64,000 bases of DNA, from assembly GCF_002356315.1 (NCBI RefSeq), contig NZ_AP018164.1, positions 682,001 to 746,000 of the forward strand, in the 5' to 3' direction. Under the pieces are notes generated by a model. The model saw only the letters and a list, made by a program, of their open reading frames with translations. It was not told the DNA's origin and made no database searches. Source of the stretch: Mycobacterium shigaense. Its GTDB lineage: Bacteria; Actinomycetota; Actinomycetes; Mycobacteriales; Mycobacteriaceae. Positions 27,603-37,019 of the stretch are shown piece by piece (positions within the stretch are counted from its first letter, which is position 1; each line of letters begins with the position of its first letter). The position numbers and the translations under genes were made by a program.

Positions 27603-28889
27603 ATGTCTGTCGCTGGAGCCCCGAAGAGCGCCGAACAGATCAAGAAGGACTGGGACACCAACCCCCGTTGGAAGGGTGTCACCCGCACCTACAGCGCCGA
27701 GGACGTCCTCGCGCTGCAGGGCAGCGTCGTGGAGGAGGCCACCCTGGCCCGCCGCGGCGCCGAGGTGCTGTGGAACCAGCTGCACGACCTGGAGTTCGTC
27801 AACGCGCTCGGCGCGCTGACCGGCAACATGGCCGTCCAGCAGGTGCGCGCCGGCCTCAAGGCCATCTACCTGTCGGGTTGGCAGGTCGCCGGTGACGCCA
27901 ACCTCTCCGGCCACACCTACCCCGACCAGAGCCTGTACCCGGCCAACTCGGTGCCGCAGGTCGTTCGCCGGATCAACAACGCGTTGCTGCGTGCCGACCA
28001 GATCGCCAAGGTCGAGGGCGACACCTCGGTGGAGAACTGGCTCGCCCCGATCGTCGCCGACGGTGAGGCGGGCTTCGGTGGCGCGCTCAACGTCTACGAG
28101 CTGCAGAAGGCCATGATCGCCGCCGGTGTCGCCGGTTCGCATTGGGAAGACCAGCTGGCCTCCGAGAAGAAGTGCGGCCACCTCGGCGGCAAGGTGCTGA
28201 TCCCGACCCAGCAGCACATCCGTACCCTGACCTCGGCCCGTCTGGCGGCCGACGTCGCCGACGTGCCGACCGTCGTCATCGCGCGCACCGACGCCGAGGC
28301 GGCCACGCTGATCACGTCCGACGTCGACGAGCGCGACCAGCCGTTCATCACCGGTGAGCGGACCAAGGAAGGCTTCTACCGGGTCAAGAACGGCTTGGAG
28401 CCCTGCATCGCCCGGGCCAAGGCCTACGCGCCGTACTCTGACCTGATCTGGATGGAGACCGGCACTCCGGACCTGGAGCTGGCGGCGAAGTTCGCCGAGG
28501 GCGTCAAATCCGAGTTCCCCGACCAGATGCTGGCCTACAACTGCTCGCCGTCGTTCAACTGGAAGAAGCACCTCGACGACGCGACCATCGCCAAGTTCCA
28601 AAAGGAGCTGGGCGCAATGGGATTCAAGTTCCAGTTCATCACGCTGGCCGGCTTCCACGCGCTGAACTACTCGATGTTCGATCTGGCCTACGGCTACGCC
28701 CGCAACCAGATGAGCGCCTACGTCGAGCTGCAGGAGCGCGAGTTCGACGCCGAGGAGCGCGGCTACACCGCCACCAAGCACCAGCGTGAGGTCGGTGCGG
28801 GTTACTTCGACCGCATCGCCACCACGGTGGACCCGACCTCGTCGACCACCGCGCTGACCGGCTCGACCGAAGAGGGTCAGTTTCACTGA
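27603..28889 (+). CDS. icl1: Isocitrate lyase
   Basis: This 428-residue enzyme splits isocitrate into glyoxylate and succinate, the entry to the glyoxylate shunt needed for growth on fatty acids, and in mycobacteria also acts as methylisocitrate lyase. The active-site signature KKCGHLGGK lies near residues 189-197, with the catalytic Cys at about 191. It begins [19 protein letters not shown] as in Rv0467. The ATG at 27603 has an upstream GAAGGAG; an earlier in-frame ATG at 27585 would place that element inside the gene. fadB2 downstream also serves fatty acid use. Confidence 0.97.
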   Translation: MSVAGAPKSAEQIKKDWDTNPRWKGVTRTYSAEDVLALQGSVVEEATLARRGAEVLWNQLHDLEFVNALGALTGNMAVQQVRAGLKAIYLSGWQVAGDANLSGHTYPDQSLYPANSVPQVVRRINNALLRADQIAKVEGDTSVENWLAPIVADGEAGFGGALNVYELQKAMIAAGVAGSHWEDQLASEKKCGHLGGKVLIPTQQHIRTLTSARLAADVADVPTVVIARTDAEAATLITSDVDERDQPFITGERTKEGFYRVKNGLEPCIARAKAYAPYSDLIWMETGTPDLELAAKFAEGVKSEFPDQMLAYNCSPSFNWKKHLDDATIAKFQKELGAMGFKFQFITLAGFHALNYSMFDLAYGYARNQMSAYVELQEREFDAEERGYTATKHQREVGAGYFDRIATTVDPTSSTTALTGSTEEGQFH

Positions 28890-28985
28890 GGACGAGCGGG
28901 CCGCGGGCTCGCGAGGACGAAGTTGAACCGGCGGCGTCGGTCGCTGAGCTGAGGGCGAAAGGCCTGAGCCGCTGAGTTAGTCTGC

Positions 28986-29043
28986 CGAGCAGACGCAGAG
29001 TCGCACTTCTGCAGCCCAGTCGATGCGATTCTGCGTCTGCTCG
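28986..29043. repeat. 20-bp inverted repeat between icl1 and fadB2
   Basis: Arms at 28986-29005 and 29024-29043 (CGAGCAGACGCAGA... and ...TCTGCGTCTGCTCG) pair over 20 bases with one mismatch around an 18-base loop. Similar GCAGACGCA palindromes recur in mycobacterial intergenic regions as I recall, so this may be a REP-like element. It could also end icl1 transcription, though no T run follows. Confidence 0.65.
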
Positions 29044-29062
29044 CGCGTATGAGGAGGCAAAA

Positions 29063-29920
29063 TTGGCAGCGATCCAGCGAGTAGGGGTTGTCGGGGCCGG
29101 GCAGATGGGCGCCGGCATCGCCGAGGTCTCGGTTCGGGCCGGTGTCGACGTGACCGTGTTCGAGACCACCGACGCGCTGATCACGGCGGGACGCAACCGC
29201 ATCGTGAAGTCGCTCGAGCGCGGCGTCAGCGCCGGCAAGGTGACCGAGCGGGAGCGCGACCGCGCGCTGAGCAAGCTCACCTTCACCACGGATCTGAAGG
29301 ACCTCGCCGACCGCCAACTCGTCATCGAGGCGATCATTGAAGACGACGCCATCAAGGCCCAGGTCTTCGCCGAACTCGACAGCGTCATAACCGACCCCGA
29401 CGCGGTACTGGCGTCGAACACCTCCAGCATTCCGATCATGAGGATCGCCGCGGCCACCAAGAATCCGCAGCGCGTGCTGGGTCTGCACTTCTTCAACCCG
29501 GTTCCGGTGCTCCCGCTGGTCGAGTTGGTCAGCACCTTGGTCACCGACGAGGCCGCCGCCGCGCGCACCGAGGAGTTCGCCGCCGCGGTGCTGGGCAAGC
29601 AGGTGGTCCGTTGTTCGGACCGATCGGGGTTCGTGGTCAATGCGCTGCTGGTGCCCTACCTGCTGTCCGCGATCCGGATGGTCGAGGCCGGCTTCGCCAC
29701 CGTCGACGATGTCGACAAGGCCATCGTTGCCGGGCTGTCGCACCCGATGGGTCCGCTGCGGCTGTCCGATCTCGTAGGCCTGGACACCCTCAAGCTGATC
29801 GCGGACAAGATGTTCGATGAGTTCAAGGAGCCGCATTACGCTCCGCCGCCCTTGCTGCTGCGCATGGTCGAGGCCGGCCGGCTGGGAAAGAAATCGGGCC
29901 AGGGCTTTTACGCCTACTGA
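29063..29920 (+). CDS. fadB2: 3-hydroxybutyryl-CoA dehydrogenase
   Basis: This 286-residue NAD(P)-dependent enzyme interconverts 3-hydroxyacyl-CoA and 3-oxoacyl-CoA. The Rossmann motif VGVVGAGQMGAGIA spans about residues 7-20, the catalytic His is in GLHFFNPVPV near 140, and the C-terminal domain has SHPMGPLRLSDLVGLD. It matches Rv0468 (FadB2). It starts at TTG 29063, seven bases after a strong GAGGAGG. Its place after icl1 fits fatty acid catabolism. Confidence 0.93.
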   Translation: MAAIQRVGVVGAGQMGAGIAEVSVRAGVDVTVFETTDALITAGRNRIVKSLERGVSAGKVTERERDRALSKLTFTTDLKDLADRQLVIEAIIEDDAIKAQVFAELDSVITDPDAVLASNTSSIPIMRIAAATKNPQRVLGLHFFNPVPVLPLVELVSTLVTDEAAAARTEEFAAAVLGKQVVRCSDRSGFVVNALLVPYLLSAIRMVEAGFATVDDVDKAIVAGLSHPMGPLRLSDLVGLDTLKLIADKMFDEFKEPHYAPPPLLLRMVEAGRLGKKSGQGFYAY

Positions 29921-30856
<936 letters not shown>

Positions 30857-30875
30857 GCGCCACGGCCCGTGCGGG

Positions 30876-31739
30876 CTACTTCACCAAGGTGAACTGATCG
30901 ATGTCCGTGTAGCCCTCTCTGAACAGCTTGGCGCAGCCCGTCAGGTACTTCATGTACCGGTCGTAGACCTGCTGCGACTGAAGCGCGATGGCCTTGTCCT
31001 TATTGGACTCCAGCGCCTCGGCCCACAGGTCGAGGGTTCGCGCGTAATGGAGCTGCAACGACTGGGTGCGGGTGAGCTTGAAGCCGGCGTCGGACGCGTG
31101 CTCTTCCACCAAGTGCGGAGTGGGCAGCCAGCCGCCGGGGAAGATCTCGGTCAGGATGAACTGCGTGAAGTGCACGACCTCGTGCGTCAGTGGCCGCCCC
31201 TTGGCCCTGGCTTCCTTGAACGAGGGGCGCACGATCGTGTGCAGCATCATGATGCCGTCGGCCGGCAGCACCGAATACGCCATCTCGAAAAAGCGGGCCC
31301 AGCGCGCGCGGCCGAAGTGCTCGAAGGCGCCGATCGACACGATCCGGTCGACCGGCTCGTCGAACTTCTCCCAGCCTTCCAGCAACACTCGCCGGGTGCG
31401 CGGGGTGTCCAGCTCGTCGAACGACTTCTGCACGTGCTCGGCCTGGTTCTCGGACAGGGTCAGGCCCACGACGTTGACGTCGTATTTCTCGATCGCTCGG
31501 CGCAGGGTGGCCCCCCAGCCGCAGCCGATGTCGAGCAGTGTCATCCCGGGCTCGAGGTTGAGCTTGCCCAACGACAGGTCGATCTTGGCCAGCTGAGCCT
31601 CGTGCAGCGTCATGTCGTCACGTTCGAAGTAAGCGCAGCTGTAGGTCTGGGTGGGGTCCAGAAACAGCCGGAAGAAGTCGTCGGACAGGTCATAGTGCGC
31701 CTGCACGTTCTCAAAATGGGGCGTGAGCTGCGCGGACAT
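30876..31739 (-). CDS. pcaA: Mycolic acid cyclopropane synthase PcaA
   Basis: This 287-residue SAM-dependent enzyme matches PcaA (Rv0470c), which makes the proximal cis-cyclopropane ring of alpha-mycolates and is needed for cording and persistence in M. tuberculosis. The SAM motif [11 protein letters not shown] lies near 66-76, the active-site GAFEHFGR near 137-144, and the protein ends DQFTLVK. It starts MSAQLTPHFENVQAHYDLSD at ATG 31739. It converges on the paralog umaA. The downstream-lying regulator gene madR (upstream of pcaA on the same strand) links this locus to mycolate control. Confidence 0.94.
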   Translation of the reverse strand: MSAQLTPHFENVQAHYDLSDDFFRLFLDPTQTYSCAYFERDDMTLHEAQLAKIDLSLGKLNLEPGMTLLDIGCGWGATLRRAIEKYDVNVVGLTLSENQAEHVQKSFDELDTPRTRRVLLEGWEKFDEPVDRIVSIGAFEHFGRARWARFFEMAYSVLPADGIMMLHTIVRPSFKEARAKGRPLTHEVVHFTQFILTEIFPGGWLPTPHLVEEHASDAGFKLTRTQSLQLHYARTLDLWAEALESNKDKAIALQSQQVYDRYMKYLTGCAKLFREGYTDIDQFTLVK

Positions 31740-31929
31740 TAGAAGGTAAGCCTTTCTATGGCCTGGGGCGTTGGGCTGCCGACTGACAAATGGGGTCGGT
31801 CTGCCCCGGGAGCATCTCTGCATGCTATCGGCTGGAGCAGGTTGGGACTGCACGCCCGGCTGGAGTCCCGGGTCACGCGGGTGCGCGCAATCGACAAACG
31901 AATGGGAGGGTTCGCCTCGCCGGACCTGC

Positions 31930-32646
31930 TCAGCGTGCGTCGGGCGGCACAGTCGGGGCAGGGTGGGGTTCTGCGCGGAATCTCTCCAGGGACCCGCCGA
32001 CCTGGACGATGCCGCACAGCGCGCTCCAGCTGAGCATGGTCAGGTAGTCGATCAACTCGTCGCGGGTCATCCGCGGATCCGACATCCACGAGTGGGTAGC
32101 CAGCTGCACGCCGCCGACGATCAGGTAGGACCAGGGTTCCGCGCCGCCGGTGTCCACGCCGCTCTGCTGCATGCGGCGGCGCATCAGCACCGCGATCATG
32201 CGGGCGATGATCCGCTCGGAGTCGGCGATCACCTTGCTCTTGCTGGCCGAGCTGTTCGCCATCACGAACCGGTACGGCTCTGGTTCGTTGGCCACCGTTT
32301 CGACGTACACCCGGATCACCTCGCGGGTCAGGTCGATACCGTCGAGGTCCGACAGCAGGGCGGCGGCCATGTTGGGGATCAGAGTCGTCTGGGTGAACCG
32401 CATCATCACCGCGGTCGTCAGGTCGTTCTTGTCGACGAAGTAGCGGTAGAGCACGGTCTTGGAGACGCCGATCTCCGCGGCGATCTCGTCCATACTCAGG
32501 TAGCGGCCGAGTCTGCGGATTGCTTCGATGGTCCCGTCGACCAGCTCGTTGCGCCGGTCGACCTTGTGTTGATGCCAGCGCCGCTTACGACCGTCCGTCT
32601 TCGCGGTCGCCGCCGGGATTCGCTCTGCCACAGTCGCCGATTCCAT
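31930..32646 (-). CDS. madR: TetR-family regulator MadR
   Basis: This 238-residue TetR regulator matches Rv0472c, described as MadR, an acyl-CoA-responsive repressor of the mycolate desaturase genes desA1/desA2. The DNA-binding helix-turn-helix is near residues 45-80 (YLSMDEIAAEIGVSKTVLYRYF), preceded by a basic stretch GRKRRWHQHK. The ligand domain fills the rest. It lies 190 bases upstream of pcaA on the same strand and diverges from the DUF445 gene. The intervening 190 bases show no gene. Confidence 0.88.
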   Translation of the reverse strand: MESATVAERIPAATAKTDGRKRRWHQHKVDRRNELVDGTIEAIRRLGRYLSMDEIAAEIGVSKTVLYRYFVDKNDLTTAVMMRFTQTTLIPNMAAALLSDLDGIDLTREVIRVYVETVANEPEPYRFVMANSSASKSKVIADSERIIARMIAVLMRRRMQQSGVDTGGAEPWSYLIVGGVQLATHSWMSDPRMTRDELIDYLTMLSWSALCGIVQVGGSLERFRAEPHPAPTVPPDAR

Positions 32647-32765
32647 TCCGTAGACGACTTGATACTACGGTGTGCCGCGGTGGGTTGGGGGACCCGACGC
32701 GACCGCCCGACAACCGCGCTGACCAGTTGTCGTAACACATACTCGCCCCGGCAATACATGATGGT

Positions 32766-34118
32766 GTGGTGGTACACAGAGCCCCGCAGAAATCCGAGAC
32801 ATCGGGACCGCCCGCCGCTGCGGGCAGCACCCGCACGTCCTTCGCGGAATCCTTCGCCGGGGCCGACCCGAAGGCAGACGCCGAGCGGCGGGTGGCGCTG
32901 CGCCGGATGAAACTGGTGGCGCTGAGTTTCCTGATCGGTGCCACGGTCGTCTTCCTCGCCTGCCGGTGGGCGCAGGCCCATGCCGTCACCGGCGCGTGGG
33001 TCGGTTACGTCGGCGCGGCCGCCGAAGCCGGCATGGTGGGCGCGCTGGCCGACTGGTTCGCGGTGACCGCGCTGTTCAAGCACCCGTTGGGCATCCCGAT
33101 TCCGCACACCGCGATCATCAAGCGCAAGAAGGACCAGCTCGGCGAGGGCCTGGGCACCTTCGTGCGGGAGAACTTTCTGTCGCCGGCGGTGGTAGAGGCC
33201 AAGCTGCGCGACGCTCAGGTGCCCGGCCGGCTCGGCAAGTGGCTGTCGGAGACCGCACATGCCCACCGGGTCGCCAGCGAGGCGGCAACGGTGCTGCGCG
33301 TGCTGGTGGAGCTGTTGCGCGACGAGGACGTCCAGCAGGTGATCGACCGGATGATCGTGCGCCGCATCGCCGAGCCGCAGTGGGGCCCGCCGGTGGGCCG
33401 GGTGCTGGGGACGCTGCTGGCCGAGAACCGGCAGGAGGCGCTGATCCAGTTGCTCGCCGACCGGGCGTTCCAGTGGTCGCTGAACGCGGGCGAGATCATC
33501 CAGCGGGTGGTCGAGCGCGATTCGCCGACCTGGTCGCCGCGCTTCGTCGATCATCTCGTCGGCGACCGCATCCACCGCGAGCTGATGGACTTCACCGACA
33601 AGGTGCGCCGCAACCCCGACCACGAGCTGCGGCGCTCGGCTACCCGCTTCCTGTTCGAATTCGCCGATGACCTGCAGCACGACCCGGACACCATCGCGCG
33701 CGCGGAAACCGTCAAGGAGCAGCTGATGGCCCGCGATGAGATCGCCGGCGCGGCGGCGACGGCGTGGAAGACGCTGAAGCGGCTGGTGCTCGAGGGCGTC
33801 GACGACCCGTCGTCGGCGTTGCGTACCCGCATCGCCGACACTGTGATTCGCATCGGGGAGTCGCTCCGCGACGACGCCGACCTGCGCGACAAGGTGGACA
33901 GCTGGATCGTGCGGGCGGCCCAGCACCTGGTCACCCAGTACGGGGTCGAAATCACCGCGATTATCACCGACACGATCGAGCGCTGGGACGCCGAGGAGGC
34001 CAGCCGGCGCATCGAGCTGCACGTCGGTCGTGACCTGCAGTTCATCCGGATCAACGGAACCGTGGTGGGATCTCTGGCCGGCCTGGTGATTTACGCCGTC
34101 GCGCAGCTGTTCTTCTAG
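32766..34118 (+). CDS. DUF445 membrane protein (Rv0473-like)
   Basis: This 450-residue protein has a membrane helix near 47-65, the conserved segment GALADWFAVTALFKHPLGIPIPHTAI (quoted in part: ADWFAVTALFKHPLG) near 92-115, a long helical soluble region and a C-terminal membrane helix. These are hallmarks of the DUF445 (YjiN) family of unknown function. It matches Rv0473. Three start codons cluster at 32766-32772; I use GTG 32766. It is divergent from madR. Confidence 0.85.
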   Translation: MVVHRAPQKSETSGPPAAAGSTRTSFAESFAGADPKADAERRVALRRMKLVALSFLIGATVVFLACRWAQAHAVTGAWVGYVGAAAEAGMVGALADWFAVTALFKHPLGIPIPHTAIIKRKKDQLGEGLGTFVRENFLSPAVVEAKLRDAQVPGRLGKWLSETAHAHRVASEAATVLRVLVELLRDEDVQQVIDRMIVRRIAEPQWGPPVGRVLGTLLAENRQEALIQLLADRAFQWSLNAGEIIQRVVERDSPTWSPRFVDHLVGDRIHRELMDFTDKVRRNPDHELRRSATRFLFEFADDLQHDPDTIARAETVKEQLMARDEIAGAAATAWKTLKRLVLEGVDDPSSALRTRIADTVIRIGESLRDDADLRDKVDSWIVRAAQHLVTQYGVEITAIITDTIERWDAEEASRRIELHVGRDLQFIRINGTVVGSLAGLVIYAVAQLFF

Positions 34119-34139
34119 CGGCGGTGGCTAGTAGCGCTA

Positions 34140-34167
34140 ACAAGTGCTTGCAAAAGCAAGCACTTGT
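34140..34167. promoter_or_regulatory. Perfect 12-bp inverted repeat before the XRE regulator
   Basis: ACAAGTGCTTGC and GCAAGCACTTGT face each other around AAAA. TTGCAA (34148-34153) and TACGCT (34171-34176), 17 bases apart, form a plausible -35/-10 pair that overlaps the palindrome. The site fits an autoregulatory operator of the XRE protein encoded 46 bases downstream. It could also act as a terminator for the DUF445 gene. Confidence 0.6.
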
Positions 34168-34212
34168 CTCTACGCTGATGCCGGATACGGCGATCGGACT
34201 GAGGAGCACGCG

Positions 34213-34644
34213 ATGTCGTCGGAGGACAAACTCTCCGCCAAGGTGTCGATCGCTGCCTCCGACATGGCCTCCGACATCGGCAGCTTCATCCGCACCCAGC
34301 GGGAAAACGCTCAGGTGTCGGTCCGCCAGCTGGCCGAGCGGGCCGGCGTGAGCAACCCATACTTGAGCCAGGTCGAACGCGGACTGCGCAAGCCGTCGGC
34401 CGATGTTCTCAATCAGATCGCCAAGGCGCTGCGGGTGTCAGCAGAAGTCCTTTACGTGCAGGCCGGCATTCTTGAGCCGAGTGACAAGAGCCAGGTGCGT
34501 GACGCCATCGTCACCGACACGGCCATCACCGAGCGGCAAAAGCAAATACTGCTCGACATCTACACCTCGTTCGCCCAACAGAATGAATCCGTATCCAACG
34601 CCGAAGAGGAGTGTTCGTCGCCCGACGAGGCCGTGCAGGCATAG
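34213..34644 (+). CDS. XRE-family regulator (Rv0474-like)
   Basis: This 143-residue protein has a helix-turn-helix of the Cro/CI type near residues 26-80 (SVRQLAERAGVSNPYLSQVE as its core) and a short acidic tail. It matches Rv0474, reported as a copper-responsive repressor acting on rpoB. The ATG at 34213 follows a GAGGAG element at 34201. A perfect palindrome lies just upstream, suggesting autoregulation. It precedes hbhA by 300 bases. Confidence 0.9.
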   Translation: MSSEDKLSAKVSIAASDMASDIGSFIRTQRENAQVSVRQLAERAGVSNPYLSQVERGLRKPSADVLNQIAKALRVSAEVLYVQAGILEPSDKSQVRDAIVTDTAITERQKQILLDIYTSFAQQNESVSNAEEECSSPDEAVQA

Positions 34645-34944
34645 ACCGGCGGCCATCGGGCTATTCACAAGCAAGGCAAGTGATCCCACCGCTGCGGGCC
34701 GCTACCGGGCTGAGTACCGACAACGCAGTCGACATCGGCCCGGCCTGAGCCCCGGGTGCGTCCACCGCACCGATGTCCCCTCAATCCTCAATCTGACCCG
34801 ACCGATTGGAGGTTTTTGGCAAGCCGCGTGCGACGTCAATCCGCGGGTCTTGACCCTCCCCTCGAGGGAGCCTGCGCTTGCCCCAACTTCCCTATGAATG
34901 ACGCAACACGACCGATAACGAATCCAAACCAGAAAGGAAACAGC
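34645..34944 (+). promoter_or_regulatory. hbhA upstream region
   Basis: This 300-base region shows no convincing gene. Short palindromic CTCCCCTCGAGGGAG lies near 34855-34869 after a TTGACC. A purine-rich AGAAAGGA lies about eight bases before the hbhA ATG. The promoter cannot be fixed by eye. Confidence 0.4.
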
Positions 34945-35547
34945 ATGGCCGAAAACTCGAACATCGAAGAATTGCGGGCTCCGTTGCTGGCGGCCCTGGG
35001 CGCCGCGGACCTGGCCCTGGCCACCGTGAACGAGCTCATCGCCGGCCTGCGTGAGCGCGCCGAGGACACCCGCACCGACACCCGCAGCCGGGTCGAGGAG
35101 AGCCGTGCCCGCCTGGCCAAGCTGCAGGACGACCTGCCCGACCAGTTCACCGAGCTGCGCGAGCGCTTCACCCCCGAGGAGCTGCGCAAGGCGGCGGAGG
35201 GCTACCTGGATGCCGCGACCAACCGGTACAACGAGCTGGTCGAGCGCGGCGAAGCCGCGTTGCAGCGCCTGCGCAGCCAGCGGCCGTTCGAGGAGACCAC
35301 GGCGCGCGCCGAGGGCTACGTCGACCAGGCCGTCGAGCTGACCCAGGAGGCCCTCGGCACCGTCGCGACGCAGACCCGCGCGGTCGGCGAGCGGGCCGCC
35401 AAGCTGGTCGGTATCGAGCTGCCCAAGAAAGCGGAGTCGGTCAAGGCGGCGGCGAAGGCCCCGGCCAAGAAGGCCCCGGCCAAGAAGGCCCCGGCGAAGA
35501 AGGCCCCGGCGAAGAAGGCCCCAGCCAAGAAGGTCACCCAGAAGTAG
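34945..35547 (+). CDS. hbhA: Heparin-binding haemagglutinin
   Basis: This 200-residue surface adhesin matches HbhA (Rv0475), which binds sulfated glycans on epithelial cells and helps spread from the lungs. A short hydrophobic stretch ([15 protein letters not shown]) lies near 13-27, a long coiled coil covers about 30-160, and the C-terminal tail has repeated KKAPA units encoded by 15-bp tandem repeats (about 35459-35535), the lysine-rich heparin-binding part that is methylated in M. tuberculosis. The ATG at 34945 follows AGAAAGGA. Confidence 0.96.
   Translation: MAENSNIEELRAPLLAALGAADLALATVNELIAGLRERAEDTRTDTRSRVEESRARLAKLQDDLPDQFTELRERFTPEELRKAAEGYLDAATNRYNELVERGEAALQRLRSQRPFEETTARAEGYVDQAVELTQEALGTVATQTRAVGERAAKLVGIELPKKAESVKAAAKAPAKKAPAKKAPAKKAPAKKAPAKKVTQK
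35459..35535 (+). repeat. 15-bp coding repeats of the HbhA tail
   Basis: About five near-identical 15-bp units encode AKKAP repeats at the C-terminus of HbhA. Unit number differs among mycobacteria and could vary by slippage. Confidence 0.85.
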
Positions 35548-35554
35548 GTTCGAC

Positions 35555-35584
35555 CTCCGGGTTGCCCTTCGGGGCAACCCGGAG
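35555..35584 (+). terminator. hbhA terminator with TTCG tetraloop
   Basis: A perfect 13-bp stem (CTCCGGGTTGCCC and its complement) closes on TTCG, an unusually stable tetraloop, and TTTT follows at 35591. It starts 7 bases after the hbhA stop. Confidence 0.85.
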
Positions 35585-35620
35585 TCGACGTTTTCGACGC
35601 GGCCCGCATACCCTTAAGGC

Positions 35621-35908
35621 GTGAGTCACGCCGTGGGTACCGTCATGTTGATCTTGCAGATCGCCGTCCTGGTGACCGCGGTGTACGCGTTCATTCACGC
35701 GGCGATGCAGCGCACCGACGCCTACACCGCCGCCGACAAGCTGACCAAGCCGGTGTGGCTGGTGATCCTGGGCGGCGCCGTGGCCCTGACATCCATCCTG
35801 AGTTTCGTCTTCGGCGTGCTCGGCATGGCGATCGCCGCCTGCGCGGCGGGCGTGTATCTGGTCGACGTGCGGCCCAAGCTCCTCGAAATTCAGGGCAAGT
35901 CGCGCTAG
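35621..35908 (+). CDS. DUF2516 membrane protein (Rv0476-like)
   Basis: This 95-residue protein has three hydrophobic segments (about 7-28, 45-62 and 64-82) and matches Rv0476, a DUF2516 protein of unknown role. It starts at GTG 35621 and ends 4 bases before the next gene, suggesting an operon through deoC. Confidence 0.8.
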   Translation: MSHAVGTVMLILQIAVLVTAVYAFIHAAMQRTDAYTAADKLTKPVWLVILGGAVALTSILSFVFGVLGMAIAACAAGVYLVDVRPKLLEIQGKSR

Positions 35909-35912
35909 ACGG

Positions 35913-36332
35913 ATGAAAGCCCTGCTGGCTCTGTCGGCGATGACGACTGCCGCGATGGCGGGCCTCTCACCGGCGGCGGCCACGGCCTCGGCAGATCCGG
36001 CGTACTCCCCGCCCTTCATCGATCACACCCAATGGACGCAATGGCAGCGGCTGACCAGCCTGCGGGTTTTCCCGACGCCGTCGGGGCGAGCGGCCGCCCG
36101 GCAGCCCGGCGGTGACGCCGCCGCCGACGAGGCCTGGACCGAGGTACTCGCGAAGTCGCCGAATGCGGACACCCCGGGCATGCGCGCCCAATTCTTCTGT
36201 CACTGGCAACTGGCCGAACTCGTCCAGCCCGGCAAACCCAGCTGGAACCTGGAACCGTGGCGACCGGTCGTCGACGACGCCGAGATGACCGCGACCGGGT
36301 GTAACCCCGGCGGCCCGGAGGAACAATTCTGA
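35913..36332 (+). CDS. Secreted DUF2599 protein (Rv0477-like)
   Basis: This 139-residue protein has a signal peptide (about residues 1-28, ending ATASADP) and a mature domain with [19 protein letters not shown] and two Cys ([14 protein letters not shown]), which match DUF2599 secreted proteins such as Rv0477. The function is unknown. The stop overlaps the deoC start by one base. Confidence 0.82.
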   Translation: MKALLALSAMTTAAMAGLSPAAATASADPAYSPPFIDHTQWTQWQRLTSLRVFPTPSGRAAARQPGGDAAADEAWTEVLAKSPNADTPGMRAQFFCHWQLAELVQPGKPSWNLEPWRPVVDDAEMTATGCNPGGPEEQF

Positions 36333-37009
36333 TGGACACCGACGTCAGCAGGAAGCGCGTCGCGGCGCTGGTGGACCACACCCTGCTCAAACCCGAAGCC
36401 ACCGAGGCCGACGTGGCTGCGCTGGTCGCCGAGGCCGTCGACCTCGGTGTCTACGCGGTGTGCGTGTCGCCGTCGATGGTGCCGGTCGCGGTGGCGGCCG
36501 GCGGCGGCGTGCCGATCGCCGCCGTGGCCGGTTTTCCGTCCGGCAAGCACGAGTCGGCGGTCAAGGCAGACGAGGCCGCCCGGGCCGTCGCTGCCGGGGC
36601 CGTCGAGATCGACATGGTCATCGACGTCGGCGCCGCGCTGGCCGGAGCGCTCGACGCTGTGCGGCACGACATCCGCGCCGTGCGGGCGGCGGTGCCGGCC
36701 GCGGTGCTCAAGGTGATCGTGGAATCGGCGGTCCTATTGAGGCAGTCGGAGAGCACGCTGACCGGCGTCTGCCGAGCCGCCGAGGACGCCGGCGCCGACT
36801 TCGTCAAAACCTCAACTGGCTTTCATCCCGCGGGCGGGGCATCGGTGCGGGCGATCGCGCTGATGGCCGAGACCATCGGCGGGCGCCTCGGCGTCAAGGC
36901 CAGCGGCGGCATTCGCACCGCCGCCGACGCGATCGCGATGCTGGACGCCGGCGCCACCCGGCTGGGCCTGTCCGGCACCCGGGCCGTCCTCGACGGGCTG
37001 GGCAGGTAG
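36332..37009 (+). CDS. deoC: Deoxyribose-phosphate aldolase
   Basis: This 225-residue class I aldolase splits 2-deoxyribose 5-phosphate into glyceraldehyde 3-phosphate and acetaldehyde in deoxynucleoside breakdown. It begins with [10 protein letters not shown], has the Schiff-base Lys region DFVKTSTGF near 150-158 and the second Lys in [10 protein letters not shown] near 180-189. It matches Rv0478. The start ATG is coupled to the preceding stop. The acetaldehyde product has no obvious local consumer. Confidence 0.94.
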   Translation: MDTDVSRKRVAALVDHTLLKPEATEADVAALVAEAVDLGVYAVCVSPSMVPVAVAAGGGVPIAAVAGFPSGKHESAVKADEAARAVAAGAVEIDMVIDVGAALAGALDAVRHDIRAVRAAVPAAVLKVIVESAVLLRQSESTLTGVCRAAEDAGADFVKTSTGFHPAGGASVRAIALMAETIGGRLGVKASGGIRTAADAIAMLDAGATRLGLSGTRAVLDGLGR

Positions 37010-37019
37010 TGCGCGACAC

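Noticed and set aside
31740..31929. Small plus-strand ORFs between pcaA and madR
   Set aside because: Several overlapping short frames exist, but none has a ribosome binding site or recognisable sequence.
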